From positions 3,720,001-3,784,000 of the forward strand of contig NZ_CP078079.1 in the NCBI RefSeq assembly GCF_020809045.1: DNA of 64,000 bases, read 5' to 3'. Below the pieces are notes generated by a model. It worked only from the letters and a program-made list of their open reading frames with translations, was not told the origin of the DNA and did not search any database. The translations under genes and the position numbers were made by a program. The DNA comes from Pseudarthrobacter sp. L1SW (GTDB lineage Bacteria > Actinomycetota > Actinomycetes > Actinomycetales > Micrococcaceae). Shown in pieces: positions 33,867 to 42,753 of this stretch; position 1 is the first letter of the stretch, and the number at the start of each line of letters is the position of its first letter.

Positions 33867-34163
33867 ATGGCTGAAATCACCGTCACCGAAGCAGAACAAC
33901 GGCGTTCCAGCGCCCGCATCCTCGATGTCCGCGAGGACTTTGAGGTGGCCGAAGGCATGATCCCCGGCGCCCTGCACATCCCCATGGGGCAACTGCAGGC
34001 ACGCCTGTCCGAGCTGGACCCGGCAGTTCCGGTCATCGCCGTCTGCCGCAGCGGAAACCGCTCGGCCCGCGTCGCTGACGCGCTCAACGGCGCCGGCTAC
34101 ACAGCGGACACCATGGCCGGCGGCATGACCGCCTGGACCCGCGCCGGCCTGCCCACCACCTGA
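33867..34163 (+). CDS. Single-domain rhodanese
   Basis: This 98-residue rhodanese is the minimal GlpE/PspE size. It has LDVREDFEVAEGMIPGALHIP and active-site C60 in VCRSGNRS, which differs from the CASGVRS loop of its neighbour and suggests a different partner. The C-terminal GGMTAWTRAGLP is canonical. It sits 31 bp after the previous rhodanese in the same operon. Confidence 0.88.
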   Translation: MAEITVTEAEQRRSSARILDVREDFEVAEGMIPGALHIPMGQLQARLSELDPAVPVIAVCRSGNRSARVADALNGAGYTADTMAGGMTAWTRAGLPTT

Positions 34164-34220
34164 TCCCAAAGAACCCCGCAAAAACCACTAAGACAAAAGC
34201 CCGAAAGGACACGCAAGACC

Positions 34221-34583
34221 ATGGCAACCATCGACGTCACGGAACAGAGCTTCGCTGAGACCCTGGAGAACAACGACATTGTCTTCGTTGACTTCTGGGC
34301 AGCGTGGTGCGGCCCCTGCCGCATGTTCGCCCCCACCTACGGCGCCGCGGCAGAACGGCACCCGGACATCACCTTCGCCAAGGTGGACACCGAAGCCGAA
34401 CAGGCCCTGGCCGCCGCGGCCAACATCAGGTCCATCCCCACCCTCATGGCCTTCAAGGACAAGAAACTCGTCTTCTCCCAGCCCGGAGCGCTCAACGCCA
34501 CCGGCCTGGAAGAAGTCATCCAGGAAGTCAAGAAGCTGGACATGGACAAGCTCCGCGCGGATGCAGCCCGACAGCCGGCCTGA
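34221..34583 (+). CDS. Thioredoxin
   Basis: The 120-residue protein has the thioredoxin fold with the active site WCGPC (C30, C33), the buried Asp in FVDFWA and the cis-Pro in RSIPTLMAF. It would keep the adjacent sulfurtransferases reduced or accept their persulfide sulfur. It is preceded by AAAGGACA and lies 57 bp after the last rhodanese. A separate CstR-like box follows, before the dioxygenase. Confidence 0.9.
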   Translation: MATIDVTEQSFAETLENNDIVFVDFWAAWCGPCRMFAPTYGAAAERHPDITFAKVDTEAEQALAAAANIRSIPTLMAFKDKKLVFSQPGALNATGLEEVIQEVKKLDMDKLRADAARQPA

Positions 34584-34621
34584 ACCAGGCCATCCCAGCG
34601 AGGCACATCCCTCGTTGCGAT

Positions 34622-34637
34622 ATACCCCCAGGGGTAT
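34622..34637. promoter_or_regulatory. CstR-like box 4 ahead of the persulfide dioxygenase
   Basis: ATACCCCCAGGGGTAT is symmetric except for the two central bases. It lies in the 117-bp gap before the dioxygenase fusion, 64 bp upstream of its start, which suggests the fusion gene has its own CstR-controlled promoter. Confidence 0.75.
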
Positions 34638-34700
34638 TAGCATTGATACCAGAGCACACCTACGACTTCCCCCCACCCTTTAGACAAAGGAGAGCCCCAG

Positions 34701-36113
34701 ATGCTTATCGAGCGCATTTACGACGAAGACCTCGCCCAGGCCAGCTACCTGATCGGCTGCCAGGCCAAGGGTGAAGCCATCGTGGTGGACGGCCGCCGCG
34801 ACATCGCGGTGTACCAGGACCTCGCCGCCAAAAACGGCATGAAGATCGTGGCCGTCACCGAAACCCACATCCACGCCGACTACCTGTCCGGAACCCGGGA
34901 ACTTGCTGCCGCCACCGGCGCCAAGATCTACGTGTCCGGCGAGGGCGGCCCGGACTGGCAGTACGGGTTCGACGGCGAACGGCTGTACGACGGCGACGCC
35001 ATCACCCTGGGCAACATCACCATCAAGGCAGTACACACGCCCGGCCACACGCCGGAACACCTGTCCTTCCTGGTCACCGACGGCGCCTTCAGCGACCAGC
35101 CCGGCTACCTGCTCTCCGGCGACTTCGTGTTCTCCGGCGACCTGGGACGCCCGGACCTGCTGGACGAGGCCGCGGGCGGCATCGACACCCGCTTCGAAGG
35201 TGCCAAGCAGCTCTTCGCCAGCCTCCGGGACAAGTTCCTGACCCTGCCGGACTACGTCCAGGTCCACCCGGCCCACGGCGCCGGCAGCGCCTGCGGCAAG
35301 GCCCTCGGCGCCATCCCGTCATCCACCGTGGGTTACGAGCGGCTCTACTCCTGGTGGGGCCCCTACCTCGCCGCCAACGACGAGCAGGGCTTCATCAATG
35401 AACTCCTCGACGGCCAGCCCGATGCCCACGCCTACTTCGGCCGGATGAAACGCGAAAACCGCGAGGGACCCGCGGTGATGGGCGAACGCGCGCCGCTGGC
35501 CGAACTCGCAACCGCAACTGTTGCTGCCGGCCTGGCAGAGGACACCCTGACCTTCATCGACACCCGCCCCAACAGCGAGGTCCACGAAGGCACCGTGGCA
35601 CGTTCCCTGAACGTCCCGGCCGGCAAGTCGGTGGCCAGCTACGGCGCCTGGGTGGTGAACCCGGAGACGGACAAGAACCCGCTGGTACTGCTGGCACCGG
35701 ACCAGGAACAGGCCCAGGACATGTGGGACCACCTGGTGCGCGTCGGCATCGACAACGTCGCCGGCTATGTCACCAGCATCGAAGGACTCCCAGCGTCCAC
35801 CCCGAGGCTTATCCAGCCCGGGGAGCTCGCGGACTTCCACGCCGCCATGGTCCTGGACGTCCGCAACAGGACCGAACACACCGCGGGGCACATCCCCGGA
35901 TCACACCAGCTCAGCGGGGGCCGCGTCATGTGGCACCTGGACGAGCTGCCCGCGGAAGGCACCATCGTGACCTACTGCCAGAGCGGCGTACGGAACTCCG
36001 TCGCGGCGAGCGCGCTGCGACGGGGCGGGTACGACGTCGTCGAACTGGACGGCAGCTACGCCGGCTGGAGCGCCTGGCAGCAGCAACAGCGCACCGCGGT
36101 TCCCGCCAACTAA
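34701..36113 (+). CDS. cstB: Persulfide dioxygenase-rhodanese fusion (CstB/ETHE1-like)
   Basis: The 470-residue protein has an N-terminal metallo-beta-lactamase domain of the ETHE1 type (THIHADYLSG at 55-64, HTPGHTPEH at 112-120, SGDFVFSGDLGR at 139-150), giving the His/His/Asp site for one Fe. Two rhodanese domains follow: the first lacks its Cys (LLAPDQEQ), the second keeps C426 in YCQSGVRNS. The enzyme oxidises low-molecular-weight persulfides and passes sulfur to make thiosulfate. A CstR-like box precedes it. It completes the sulfur-detoxification operon. Confidence 0.9.
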   Translation: MLIERIYDEDLAQASYLIGCQAKGEAIVVDGRRDIAVYQDLAAKNGMKIVAVTETHIHADYLSGTRELAAATGAKIYVSGEGGPDWQYGFDGERLYDGDAITLGNITIKAVHTPGHTPEHLSFLVTDGAFSDQPGYLLSGDFVFSGDLGRPDLLDEAAGGIDTRFEGAKQLFASLRDKFLTLPDYVQVHPAHGAGSACGKALGAIPSSTVGYERLYSWWGPYLAANDEQGFINELLDGQPDAHAYFGRMKRENREGPAVMGERAPLAELATATVAAGLAEDTLTFIDTRPNSEVHEGTVARSLNVPAGKSVASYGAWVVNPETDKNPLVLLAPDQEQAQDMWDHLVRVGIDNVAGYVTSIEGLPASTPRLIQPGELADFHAAMVLDVRNRTEHTAGHIPGSHQLSGGRVMWHLDELPAEGTIVTYCQSGVRNSVAASALRRGGYDVVELDGSYAGWSAWQQQQRTAVPAN

Positions 36114-36157
36114 CCCAAAGGACCCCCGGGTGGTTCCCCCTCCGCCCGGGTACCGCG

Positions 36158-36219
36158 CCCGGGATGGAACCCCCGTTCATCCCGGGCACCCGTCCGGGCG
36201 GGACACCCCTCCCGCCCGG
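36158..36219. repeat. Two adjacent GC-rich hairpins after the sulfur operon
   Basis: Hairpin 1 pairs CCCGGGATG (36158-36166) with CATCCCGGG (36178-36186). Hairpin 2 pairs CCGGGCGGGA (36194-36203) with TCCCGCCCGG (36210-36219) around CACCCC. The whole gap is rich in CCCGGG words. They may terminate the cst transcript, although no T-tract is present. Confidence 0.55.
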
Positions 36220-36263
36220 GCACCTTCCACCCCGGACCCCGAGACCCTGCGAACGGACAACCA

Positions 36264-37550
36264 ATGCCTGCCACCAAGCCCGCAGCCCGGCAATCCGCCA
36301 ACCGTGGCCTTGTGCTGGGCCTGCGCCAAAACCTGGCGCAGTTCATGCTGCTGGTGGCCGTCAACGCACTGGTGGGCGGCACCCTTGGCCAGGAACGAAC
36401 CGTGTTGCCGCTCCTGGCCGACGAAGTGTTCGGGCTGGACCATTACACGAGTGCGCTGACGTACATCCTGGCGTTCGGCGTAGCCAAGGCTGCCACCAAC
36501 TACTTCGCCGGGACCCTCTCCGACCGCTACGGCCGCAAACCGGTGCTCGTCGCAGGCTGGCTTGTTGCCCTGCCGGTCCCGCTGCTCCTGATTTTCGGAA
36601 ATTCCTGGGCACTGATCGTTGCGGCCAATGTGATCCTGGGGGTCAGCCAGGGCCTCACCTGGTCCACCACGGTCATGATGAAGATGGACCTGGTGGGCCC
36701 GGAGCGCCGCGGGCTGGCAATGGGACTCAATGAAGCGGCCGGCTACCTTGGGGTTGCCGGGACTGCCCTTGCCACCGGCTACATCGCTTCCTCCTTCGGC
36801 CTGCGCCCGGGGCCGTTCCTGCTGGGTGCGGCTTTCATCGCCATCGGCCTTGGACTGTCCGTGCTGGCTGTCCGCGAGACCCACCACCATGTCAAGGCAG
36901 AGGCCGCGAACCATAAATCCGCCCACGCCGGAACCCATGGCGGCCTCAGTTCCCGGGAGGTCTTCTCGCTGACCAGCTTCCGGGACAAGTCGCTGTCATC
37001 CGTCAGCCAGGCGGGCATGGTGAACAACCTCAACGACGGACTGGCATGGGGCCTGTTCCCCGTCCTCTTTGTGACGTCAGGAGGGCTGAGCCTGGAACAC
37101 GTCGGCATCCTCGCCGCCGTATACCCCGCCGTCTGGGGCGCCGGTCAGATGGTCACGGGACTGCTCTCGGACCGGATCGGCCGCAAACCCCTCATCGCAG
37201 GCGGCATGCTGGTCCAGGCCGCCGCACTGGCGATGGTCGCCGTCGGACAGGACTTCGCAATCTGGCTCGCCGCCGTCGTCCTGCTGGGCGCGGGCACCGC
37301 AATGGTGTATCCCACGCTGCTGGCCGCCATCGGCGACGTTGCCCATCCCCTGTGGCGGGCGCGGTCCATCGGCATTTACCGGCTGTGGCGCGATGCCGGC
37401 TTCGCCGTTGGGGCACTGCTCTCAGGCATCCTGGCCGACGCCTACGGCATACCCGCGGCGGTGGCGGCCGTGGCCGTCATCACCGCAGCATCAGGGGTAA
37501 TGGTGGCCGTGCGGATGCGCGGCGCCGACCACCGGCGGCACGAGCTATAG
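36264..37550 (+). CDS. Major facilitator superfamily transporter
   Basis: This 428-residue, 12-segment transporter shows the MFS signature loops twice (GTLSDRYGRKPVL after segment 2 and GLLSDRIGRKPLI after segment 8). A His-rich central loop (THHHVKAEAANHKSAHAGTHGG) separates the two halves and might bind metal. It lies between the sulfur and arsenic clusters, and its 3' end overlaps the convergent arsR by 6 bp. Its cargo is unknown; an efflux role linked to either cluster is possible. Confidence 0.85.
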   Translation: MPATKPAARQSANRGLVLGLRQNLAQFMLLVAVNALVGGTLGQERTVLPLLADEVFGLDHYTSALTYILAFGVAKAATNYFAGTLSDRYGRKPVLVAGWLVALPVPLLLIFGNSWALIVAANVILGVSQGLTWSTTVMMKMDLVGPERRGLAMGLNEAAGYLGVAGTALATGYIASSFGLRPGPFLLGAAFIAIGLGLSVLAVRETHHHVKAEAANHKSAHAGTHGGLSSREVFSLTSFRDKSLSSVSQAGMVNNLNDGLAWGLFPVLFVTSGGLSLEHVGILAAVYPAVWGAGQMVTGLLSDRIGRKPLIAGGMLVQAAALAMVAVGQDFAIWLAAVVLLGAGTAMVYPTLLAAIGDVAHPLWRARSIGIYRLWRDAGFAVGALLSGILADAYGIPAAVAAVAVITAASGVMVAVRMRGADHRRHEL

Positions 37551-37895
37551 CGCCGAAAGGATCCCGGCGACGTCGTCCAGCGCGCCCGGCACCAGGGAGT
37601 AGTAGGCCCACGTGCCACGCTTTTCGCGGTGCAGGATCCCGGCTTCCACCAGGATCTTCAGGTGGTGCGAGACAGTCGGCTGGCCAAGGTCCAGGGGCTC
37701 CGTCAGGTCGCAGACGCAGGACTCCCCGGACTCCTCCGCCTTGACGATGGACAGCAGGCGCAGGCGGTTGGGATCAGCCAAAGCCTTGAAGACGAGCGCT
37801 TTCCGGTGTGCCTCTTCCGTGCTGAGCACGGGCTTCGCCGACGGAACGCAGCAGGAAGGGTCGACGGCGGGCTCAAGAGTCTGCACGGGGTTCAT
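37545..37895 (-). CDS. arsR: ArsR-family arsenic-responsive repressor
   Basis: The 116-residue winged-helix repressor has the recognition region LGQPTVSHHLKILVEAGIL. Candidate As(III) ligands are the CVC of SCVCDLTEP and an N-terminal Cys pair (SCCVPS), a Cys layout seen in actinobacterial ArsR proteins. The start at 37895 is chosen because the upstream in-frame ATG at 37925 lies inside the palindromic operator. It is divergent from acr3 and would repress both itself and the resistance genes until As(III) binds. Confidence 0.88.
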   Translation of the reverse strand: MNPVQTLEPAVDPSCCVPSAKPVLSTEEAHRKALVFKALADPNRLRLLSIVKAEESGESCVCDLTEPLDLGQPTVSHHLKILVEAGILHREKRGTWAYYSLVPGALDDVAGILSAL

Positions 37896-37909
37896 GGATC
37901 TATTATGCA

Positions 37910-37970
37910 ATAGATTGACATTCATCGATATAGCTGGGGATACTTCAGATATCGATTCTTATCAATCTAT
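37910..37970. promoter_or_regulatory. Divergent arsR-acr3 operator (22-bp inverted arms)
   Basis: The arm at 37910-37931 (ATAGATTGA, 5 nt, ATCGATAT) is mirrored at 37949-37970 (ATATCGAT, 5 nt, TCAATCTAT). The two arms share 17 of 22 positions and lie midway between the divergent starts, so the site can control both promoters. Confidence 0.75.
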
Positions 37971-38008
37971 CGCCCATCCGGCGAACTGCTGACCTGCACA
38001 GGAGACCC

Positions 38009-39103
38009 GTGAGCACCCGCACCGAGACACCGCCCATCCAAAGGGAAGAGGCCGTCGTCGGCAGGCTCTCCACCCTGGACCGCTTCCTCCCCGTGTGGAT
38101 CATCGCCGCGATGGCGGTGGGCCTGCTGCTCGGCAACCTGGTCCCCGGCCTCAACACGGCGCTGGAAGCGGTCCAGGTGGGCGAAGTGTCCCTGCCCATC
38201 GCCGTCGGCCTGCTGGTCATGATGTACCCGGTGCTCGCCAAGGTCCGTTACGACCAAGCCGGCCGCGTGCTTGCCGACAGGAAACTGCTGGTCTCCTCGC
38301 TGGTGATCAACTGGCTGCTGGCCCCGGCGTTCATGTTCGTCCTGGCCTGGATTTTCCTGGCGGACCTTCCCGAGTACCGGACCGGCCTGATCATCGTGGG
38401 GCTGGCCCGGTGCATCGCCATGGTGATGATCTGGAACGACCTCGCCTGCGGGGACCGTGAATCCGCTGCCGTCCTGGTGGCCATCAACTCCGTCTTCCAG
38501 GTAGTTGCCTTCGGCGCGCTGGGCTGGTTTTACCTGCAGCTCCTGCCGTCCTGGCTGGGCCTTCCCACCACCAGCGCGGACTTCTCCTTCTGGGCCATTA
38601 TGCTCTCGGTGTTGATCTTCCTGGGCGTCCCGCTGCTGGCCGGCTTCCTCACCCGCACCCTCGGCGAACGGGCCAAGGGCCGTGACTGGTACGAAGGCAC
38701 CTTCCTCCCCAAACTCGGCCCGTGGGCTCTCTACGGCCTGCTGTTCACCATCACGCTCCTGTTCGCCCTGCAGGGCAGCACCATCACGGCCCGCCCGCTG
38801 GACGTGGCACGCATCGCGCTTCCGCTGCTGGTCTACTTCGTGGTGGTCTTCGGTTCGGGCATGCTGCTCGGCAAATGGCTGGACCTTGGCTACGCCAAGA
38901 CCACCACGCTGGCTTTCACTGCGGCGGGCAATAACTTCGAACTGGCCATCGCTGTGGCGATTGGCACCTTCGGCGTGACGTCCGGCCAAGCCCTTGCCGG
39001 CGTCGTCGGCCCCTTGATTGAAGTGCCCGCACTTGTTGCACTGGTGTATGCGGCCCTCTGGGCCCGCAAGCGCTTCTTCAGCCCCGCCACCGCTACCGTC
39101 TGA
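38009..39103 (+). CDS. acr3: Arsenite efflux permease Acr3
   Basis: This 364-residue membrane protein of the bile/arsenite/riboflavin transporter superfamily has about ten hydrophobic segments. The Acr3 hallmark GLARCIAMVMIWNDLACGD contains the Cys essential for As(III) transport, and FTAAGNNFELAIAVAI is the other conserved block. It exports arsenite using the proton-motive force. It is the first gene after the ArsR operator and heads an acr3-arsC-trxB-arsO series. Confidence 0.92.
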   Translation: MSTRTETPPIQREEAVVGRLSTLDRFLPVWIIAAMAVGLLLGNLVPGLNTALEAVQVGEVSLPIAVGLLVMMYPVLAKVRYDQAGRVLADRKLLVSSLVINWLLAPAFMFVLAWIFLADLPEYRTGLIIVGLARCIAMVMIWNDLACGDRESAAVLVAINSVFQVVAFGALGWFYLQLLPSWLGLPTTSADFSFWAIMLSVLIFLGVPLLAGFLTRTLGERAKGRDWYEGTFLPKLGPWALYGLLFTITLLFALQGSTITARPLDVARIALPLLVYFVVVFGSGMLLGKWLDLGYAKTTTLAFTAAGNNFELAIAVAIGTFGVTSGQALAGVVGPLIEVPALVALVYAALWARKRFFSPATATV

Positions 39104-39128
39104 CCACCGCTACCCCCCGGAGAACACC

Positions 39129-39551
39129 ATGAGCACCGAAACCGCCAAGAAACCGTCCGTCCTGTTCGTCTGCGTCCACAACGCCGGCCGCTCCCAGATG
39201 GCGGCCGCCTTCCTCACCAGCCTTTCCAAGGGTTCCATCGAGGTGCGGTCCGCAGGGTCCCAGCCCGCGGACAAGATCAACCCGTCCGCCGTGGAGGCCA
39301 TGGCAGAGGTGGGCATCGACATGTCCGCCGAGGTCCCCAAGGTCCTGACCACCGAAGCCGTGAAGGAATCCGACGTCGTCATCACCATGGGCTGCGGCGA
39401 TGAATGCCCTTATTTCCCCGGCAAGCGGTACGAGGACTGGGTCCTGGAAGACCCCGCGGGCAAGGGCGTGGAATCCGTCCGACCCATCCGGGACGAGATC
39501 AGGGGCCGGATCGAGGAACTGATCGCGTCCCTGGCCCCCGCCGCCAAGTAG
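39129..39551 (+). CDS. arsC: Arsenate reductase (low-molecular-weight phosphatase fold)
   Basis: The 140-residue protein begins with the phosphatase-type P-loop C15-V-H-N-A-G-R-S and carries a further Cys pair in MGCGDECPYFPG. It reduces arsenate to arsenite for export by Acr3. The reductant could be thioredoxin, since a thioredoxin reductase gene follows at once, or mycothiol. The ATG at 39129 lies 25 bp after the acr3 stop behind GGAGAAC. Confidence 0.9.
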   Translation: MSTETAKKPSVLFVCVHNAGRSQMAAAFLTSLSKGSIEVRSAGSQPADKINPSAVEAMAEVGIDMSAEVPKVLTTEAVKESDVVITMGCGDECPYFPGKRYEDWVLEDPAGKGVESVRPIRDEIRGRIEELIASLAPAAK

Positions 39552-39587
39552 CGCCAACCTGCAGATCCCGAGCATCAGGAGAATCCC

Positions 39588-40589
39588 GTGAGCGAGACCG
39601 TGAACACAGCAGCCACCACAGAACAGTTGATCATCATCGGTTCCGGCCCCGCCGGCTACACCGCGGCTATCTACGCCGCACGTGCGGGGCTCAAGCCCCT
39701 GGTCCTGGCCGGCTCGGTCACCGCCGGCGGCGCCCTGATGAACACCACCGAGGTGGAGAACTTCCCCGGTTTCCCGGGCGGCATCCAGGGCCCGGAGCTC
39801 ATGGACGGGCTGCAGGAACAGGCGGAGAAGTTCGGCGCGCAGGTGGTGTTCGACGACGTCACGAAGGTCTCGCTGGCGGGCCACCTGAAGCGTGTGGTCA
39901 CCGGCGGCGGCGACGTGCACGAGGCACCCGCCGTCATCCTCGCCACCGGCTCCGCCTACAAGGAGCTCGGCCTGCCGGAGGAGAAGAAGTTCAGCGGCCA
40001 CGGCGTCTCCTGGTGCGCCACCTGCGACGGGTTCTTCTTCCGCGAGCAGGACATCATTGTTGTCGGCGGCGGCGACTCGGCGATGGAGGAAGCAATGTTC
40101 CTGACCCGCTTCGGAAAGTCCGTCACCGTCGTCGTGCGCAAGGACGAGCTCCGCGCCTCCCGCATCATGGCGCAGCGGGCCAAAGACAACCCCAAAATCA
40201 GCTTCGCCTGGAACTCCGCCGTCACGGCCATCCACGGCGATACCAAGGTCACGGGCGTCACGCTGACTGACACCCGCACTGGGGAAACCCGCCAGCACGC
40301 TGCCACCGGTATCTTCATCGCCATCGGCCACGTCCCGCGCACGGAGCTCGTGGCCGGGCAGGTGGACCTGGACGACGAGGGGTACATCAAGGTGGACTCC
40401 CCCACCACGGTCACCAACCTCTCCGGCGTCTTCGCCTGCGGGGACGCCGTGGACCACCGCTACCGGCAGGCGATCACCGCCGCCGGCACCGGCTGCGCGG
40501 CCGCCCTCGACGCGGAACGCTACCTGGCCGCCCTCGAGGACGCGGACAGCATTGCCACCGCCCTGGTGGAAGAGCCAACCCACGCCTGA
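39588..40589 (+). CDS. trxB: Thioredoxin reductase (arsenic cluster copy)
   Basis: The 333-residue flavoprotein has two dinucleotide sites ([12 protein letters not shown] near residue 17 and [12 protein letters not shown]) and the redox pair C143/C146 in WCATCDG. The C-terminal block [23 protein letters not shown] binds FAD. It begins at GTG behind AGGAG, 36 bp after arsC, and probably recycles the electron donor for arsenate reduction. It may also serve the thioredoxin of the sulfur cluster. Confidence 0.9.
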   Translation: MSETVNTAATTEQLIIIGSGPAGYTAAIYAARAGLKPLVLAGSVTAGGALMNTTEVENFPGFPGGIQGPELMDGLQEQAEKFGAQVVFDDVTKVSLAGHLKRVVTGGGDVHEAPAVILATGSAYKELGLPEEKKFSGHGVSWCATCDGFFFREQDIIVVGGGDSAMEEAMFLTRFGKSVTVVVRKDELRASRIMAQRAKDNPKISFAWNSAVTAIHGDTKVTGVTLTDTRTGETRQHAATGIFIAIGHVPRTELVAGQVDLDDEGYIKVDSPTTVTNLSGVFACGDAVDHRYRQAITAAGTGCAAALDAERYLAALEDADSIATALVEEPTHA

Positions 40590-40642
40590 CTCCCCACCCC
40601 TGCCCCCCCCCCCAACTCACCCACCCAAACCGCCCCGCCTAT

Positions 40643-40708
40643 CCCAACTAGGTAGCGCTAAGTGTCGTTCTGGGGCCTCAAAACGACACTTAGCGCTACC
40701 TAGTTGGG
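40643..40708. repeat. 66-bp palindromic repeat, copy C
   Basis: Arms 40643-40672 and 40679-40708 flank the loop GGGCCT and pair at 29 of 30 positions. The left arm begins CCCAACTAGGTAGCGCTAAG, identical to copies A and D over this stretch. It lies 53 bp after trxB and 29 bp before the next start codon. Confidence 0.95.
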
Positions 40709-40737
40709 CAGGCCACGAAGAACATAAGAGGAAGCAC

Positions 40738-42111
40738 ATGGATTCGATGACGAACCTGCCGATTGCCGTGATCGGCGCCGGGCCCGTGGGACTTGCCGCC
40801 GCGGCACACCTGCTGGAGCGCGGGCTTGAGCCGCTCATCTTTGAGGCAGGCACGACGGCGGGCGCGGCCATTGATGAATGGCGCCACATCCGCCTGTTCT
40901 CACCGTGGCGGTTCAACCTTGACGCCGCCGCGGTGCGCCTGTTGGAATCCACCGGCTGGGAAGCCCCGCGCCCCACCGCGCTGCCGTACGGCAGGGAACT
41001 TGTGGACAACTACCTCGCACCGCTGGCTGCCACCCCGGCCATCAGCTCCCGCCTCCACATCGGCGCGCGGGTCACCGCCGTGACCCGGGCCGGCCTGGAC
41101 AAAACCCACTCCCGGGACCGGGACACCACGCCCTTCACCGTGCGGGTGCAGCACGGGAACGGCGAAACCCGCGACCACACAGTGGCAGCCGTGATCGACG
41201 CATCGGGCACCTGGGGCAACCGGAACCCGCTGGGCACCTCGGGACTGCCTGCCATCGGTGAGGATGCGGCAGCTGACAGGATCTCTTCTCCGCTGCCGGA
41301 CGTCCCAAGCCGCGACAGGAGCCGTTTTGCCGGACGGCGGGTGCTGGTGGTCGGGGCGGGCCACTCCGCAGCCAATACCCTGATCAGCCTCGCCGACCTC
41401 GCCAGGCAGGAGCCGGCAACCCGGATCCTGTGGGCAGTCCGCGGGAAGTCCGCAGAGAAAGTTTACGGCGGCGGCGACGCTGACGGCCTGCCGGCCCGAG
41501 GGCAGCTGGGCGCACGGCTGCGGCGCCTGGTCCAAGCTGGAACCATCGAACTGCGCACCGGCTTCGGCATCGCTTCCCTGAAATCGCTGGACTCCGGCGT
41601 GGTGGTGGAATCGGTGGACGGCAGGACCATGGAGGCCGACGTCGTGGTCCCCTGCACGGGCTTCCGCCCGGACCTGGACATGCTCCGTGAACTCCGGTTG
41701 GACCTCGACCCCGCCGTCGAGGCTCCCCGCCAGCTTGGGCCGCTCATCGACCCTGAATTCCACTCGTGCGGGACCGTGCCGCCCCATGGGGCACTGCTCC
41801 TTGCCCACCCGGACCGGGACTTCTACATTGTGGGCATGAAGTCCTATGGCCGGGCGCCCACTTTCCTGCTGGCAACCGGATACGAGCAGGTCCGCTCCGT
41901 GGTGGCCGCCCTCGCCGGGGACCGCGCGGCGGCTGACACCGTCCAGCTGGAACTCCCCGAGACGGGCGTGTGCTCCACGGACGCCGGCACCAGCTGCGAC
42001 GTCCCGGCCGCCACCCCGGCGGATTCCGGGGCTGGTTGCTGCTCCGCCCCCGAACCGGTGCTGGTGGGCTTTCCCACCGGGCTTTCGCATGGCCGGCAGG
42101 GCAGCAACTGA
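40738..42111 (+). CDS. FAD/NAD(P)-binding monooxygenase-like protein of arsenic clusters (ArsO-like)
   Basis: The 457-residue flavoprotein has two Rossmann sites (VIGAGPVGLAAAAHLLE near residue 10 and VLVVGAGHSAANTLISLADL) in the layout of flavin monooxygenases. ArsO proteins of this type occur in actinobacterial ars operons, with function not firmly settled. The C-terminus is unusual: in the last 50 residues there are five Cys (GVCSTDAGTSCD and GAGCCSAPE, separated by a Pro/Ala linker), a possible thiol ligand set for As(III). The ATG at 40738 follows AGAGGAAG; an in-frame extension would cross the palindrome and is not used. Confidence 0.78.
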   Translation: MDSMTNLPIAVIGAGPVGLAAAAHLLERGLEPLIFEAGTTAGAAIDEWRHIRLFSPWRFNLDAAAVRLLESTGWEAPRPTALPYGRELVDNYLAPLAATPAISSRLHIGARVTAVTRAGLDKTHSRDRDTTPFTVRVQHGNGETRDHTVAAVIDASGTWGNRNPLGTSGLPAIGEDAAADRISSPLPDVPSRDRSRFAGRRVLVVGAGHSAANTLISLADLARQEPATRILWAVRGKSAEKVYGGGDADGLPARGQLGARLRRLVQAGTIELRTGFGIASLKSLDSGVVVESVDGRTMEADVVVPCTGFRPDLDMLRELRLDLDPAVEAPRQLGPLIDPEFHSCGTVPPHGALLLAHPDRDFYIVGMKSYGRAPTFLLATGYEQVRSVVAALAGDRAAADTVQLELPETGVCSTDAGTSCDVPAATPADSGAGCCSAPEPVLVGFPTGLSHGRQGSN

Positions 42112-42172
42112 CAACAAAATGGGGGCGGCCAGGAAGAGGGCAGCCACCAGGGCGGCAGCCAGGGAGAAGGGC

Positions 42173-42691
42173 GTGGTGGATCCAACGAAGGGGAGCATCG
42201 AGGACGGCTACGCCCGCGCGTCCCGAGAGCTCAAGGCGTTACTGGAACGCGCAACACCGGATGACCTGCGCCGCCGCAGCAACGGAACCCGATGGACCAA
42301 TGAGCAGCTGCTGTTCCACATGGTCTTCGGCTACATGGTGGTCCGGGCCCTGGTTCCCCTGGTCCACGTTGTCAGCCGCCTCCCCCGACCAGCCGGCCAG
42401 GCCTTCGCGGCCCTGCTGAACGCGGGAACCGGTCCGTTCGACGTGGTCAACTATTGGGGCTCGCGTGCGGCGTCCACCGTCTATGACAGGCGGAGGATGG
42501 GCCGGAAACTGGACAGGACACTGGCATCGCTGTCCCGCCGGCTGGAGCGCGAGGACGAGGCTTCACTGGCCAGGTCCATGGCATTCCCGGACAGATGGGA
42601 CCCGTTCTTCGCCCCGTCGATGACGCTCGCCGAGGTATACCGCTACCCCACGCTGCACTTCGACTTCCACGCGAAACAACTGAGCCTTTAA
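42173..42691 (+). CDS. DinB-like hypothetical protein
   Basis: The predicted protein is mostly helical with NEQLLFHMVFGYMVVRAL, a DinB/YfiT-like helix with a His, and a late HFDFHAKQLSL carrying two more His. This suggests the four-helix, three-His metal site of the DinB superfamily, whose members include thiol-dependent transferases. The GTG at 42173 is preferred for its AGGGAGAAGG site; ATGs at 42119 and 42089 would add a low-complexity Ala/Arg leader. It follows the ArsO-like gene and may belong to the arsenic operon. Confidence 0.6.
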   Translation: MVDPTKGSIEDGYARASRELKALLERATPDDLRRRSNGTRWTNEQLLFHMVFGYMVVRALVPLVHVVSRLPRPAGQAFAALLNAGTGPFDVVNYWGSRAASTVYDRRRMGRKLDRTLASLSRRLEREDEASLARSMAFPDRWDPFFAPSMTLAEVYRYPTLHFDFHAKQLSL

Positions 42692-42753
42692 CCCCGGTCC
42701 CGCAGGCAACCCGGCCCCCCGCCAACCCTGTCCCCGCCGGCAAGGGACGCCTG

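Noticed and set aside
36121..36263. Repeat array of CCCGGG words as a CRISPR or origin
   Set aside because: The words have irregular spacing and form two simple hairpins; terminator-like GC-rich intergenic DNA explains them.
40552..40737. N-terminal extension of the ArsO-like protein through palindrome C
   Set aside because: It begins inside trxB and crosses the repeat; the ATG at 40738 has a good ribosome site and starts right before the FAD motif.
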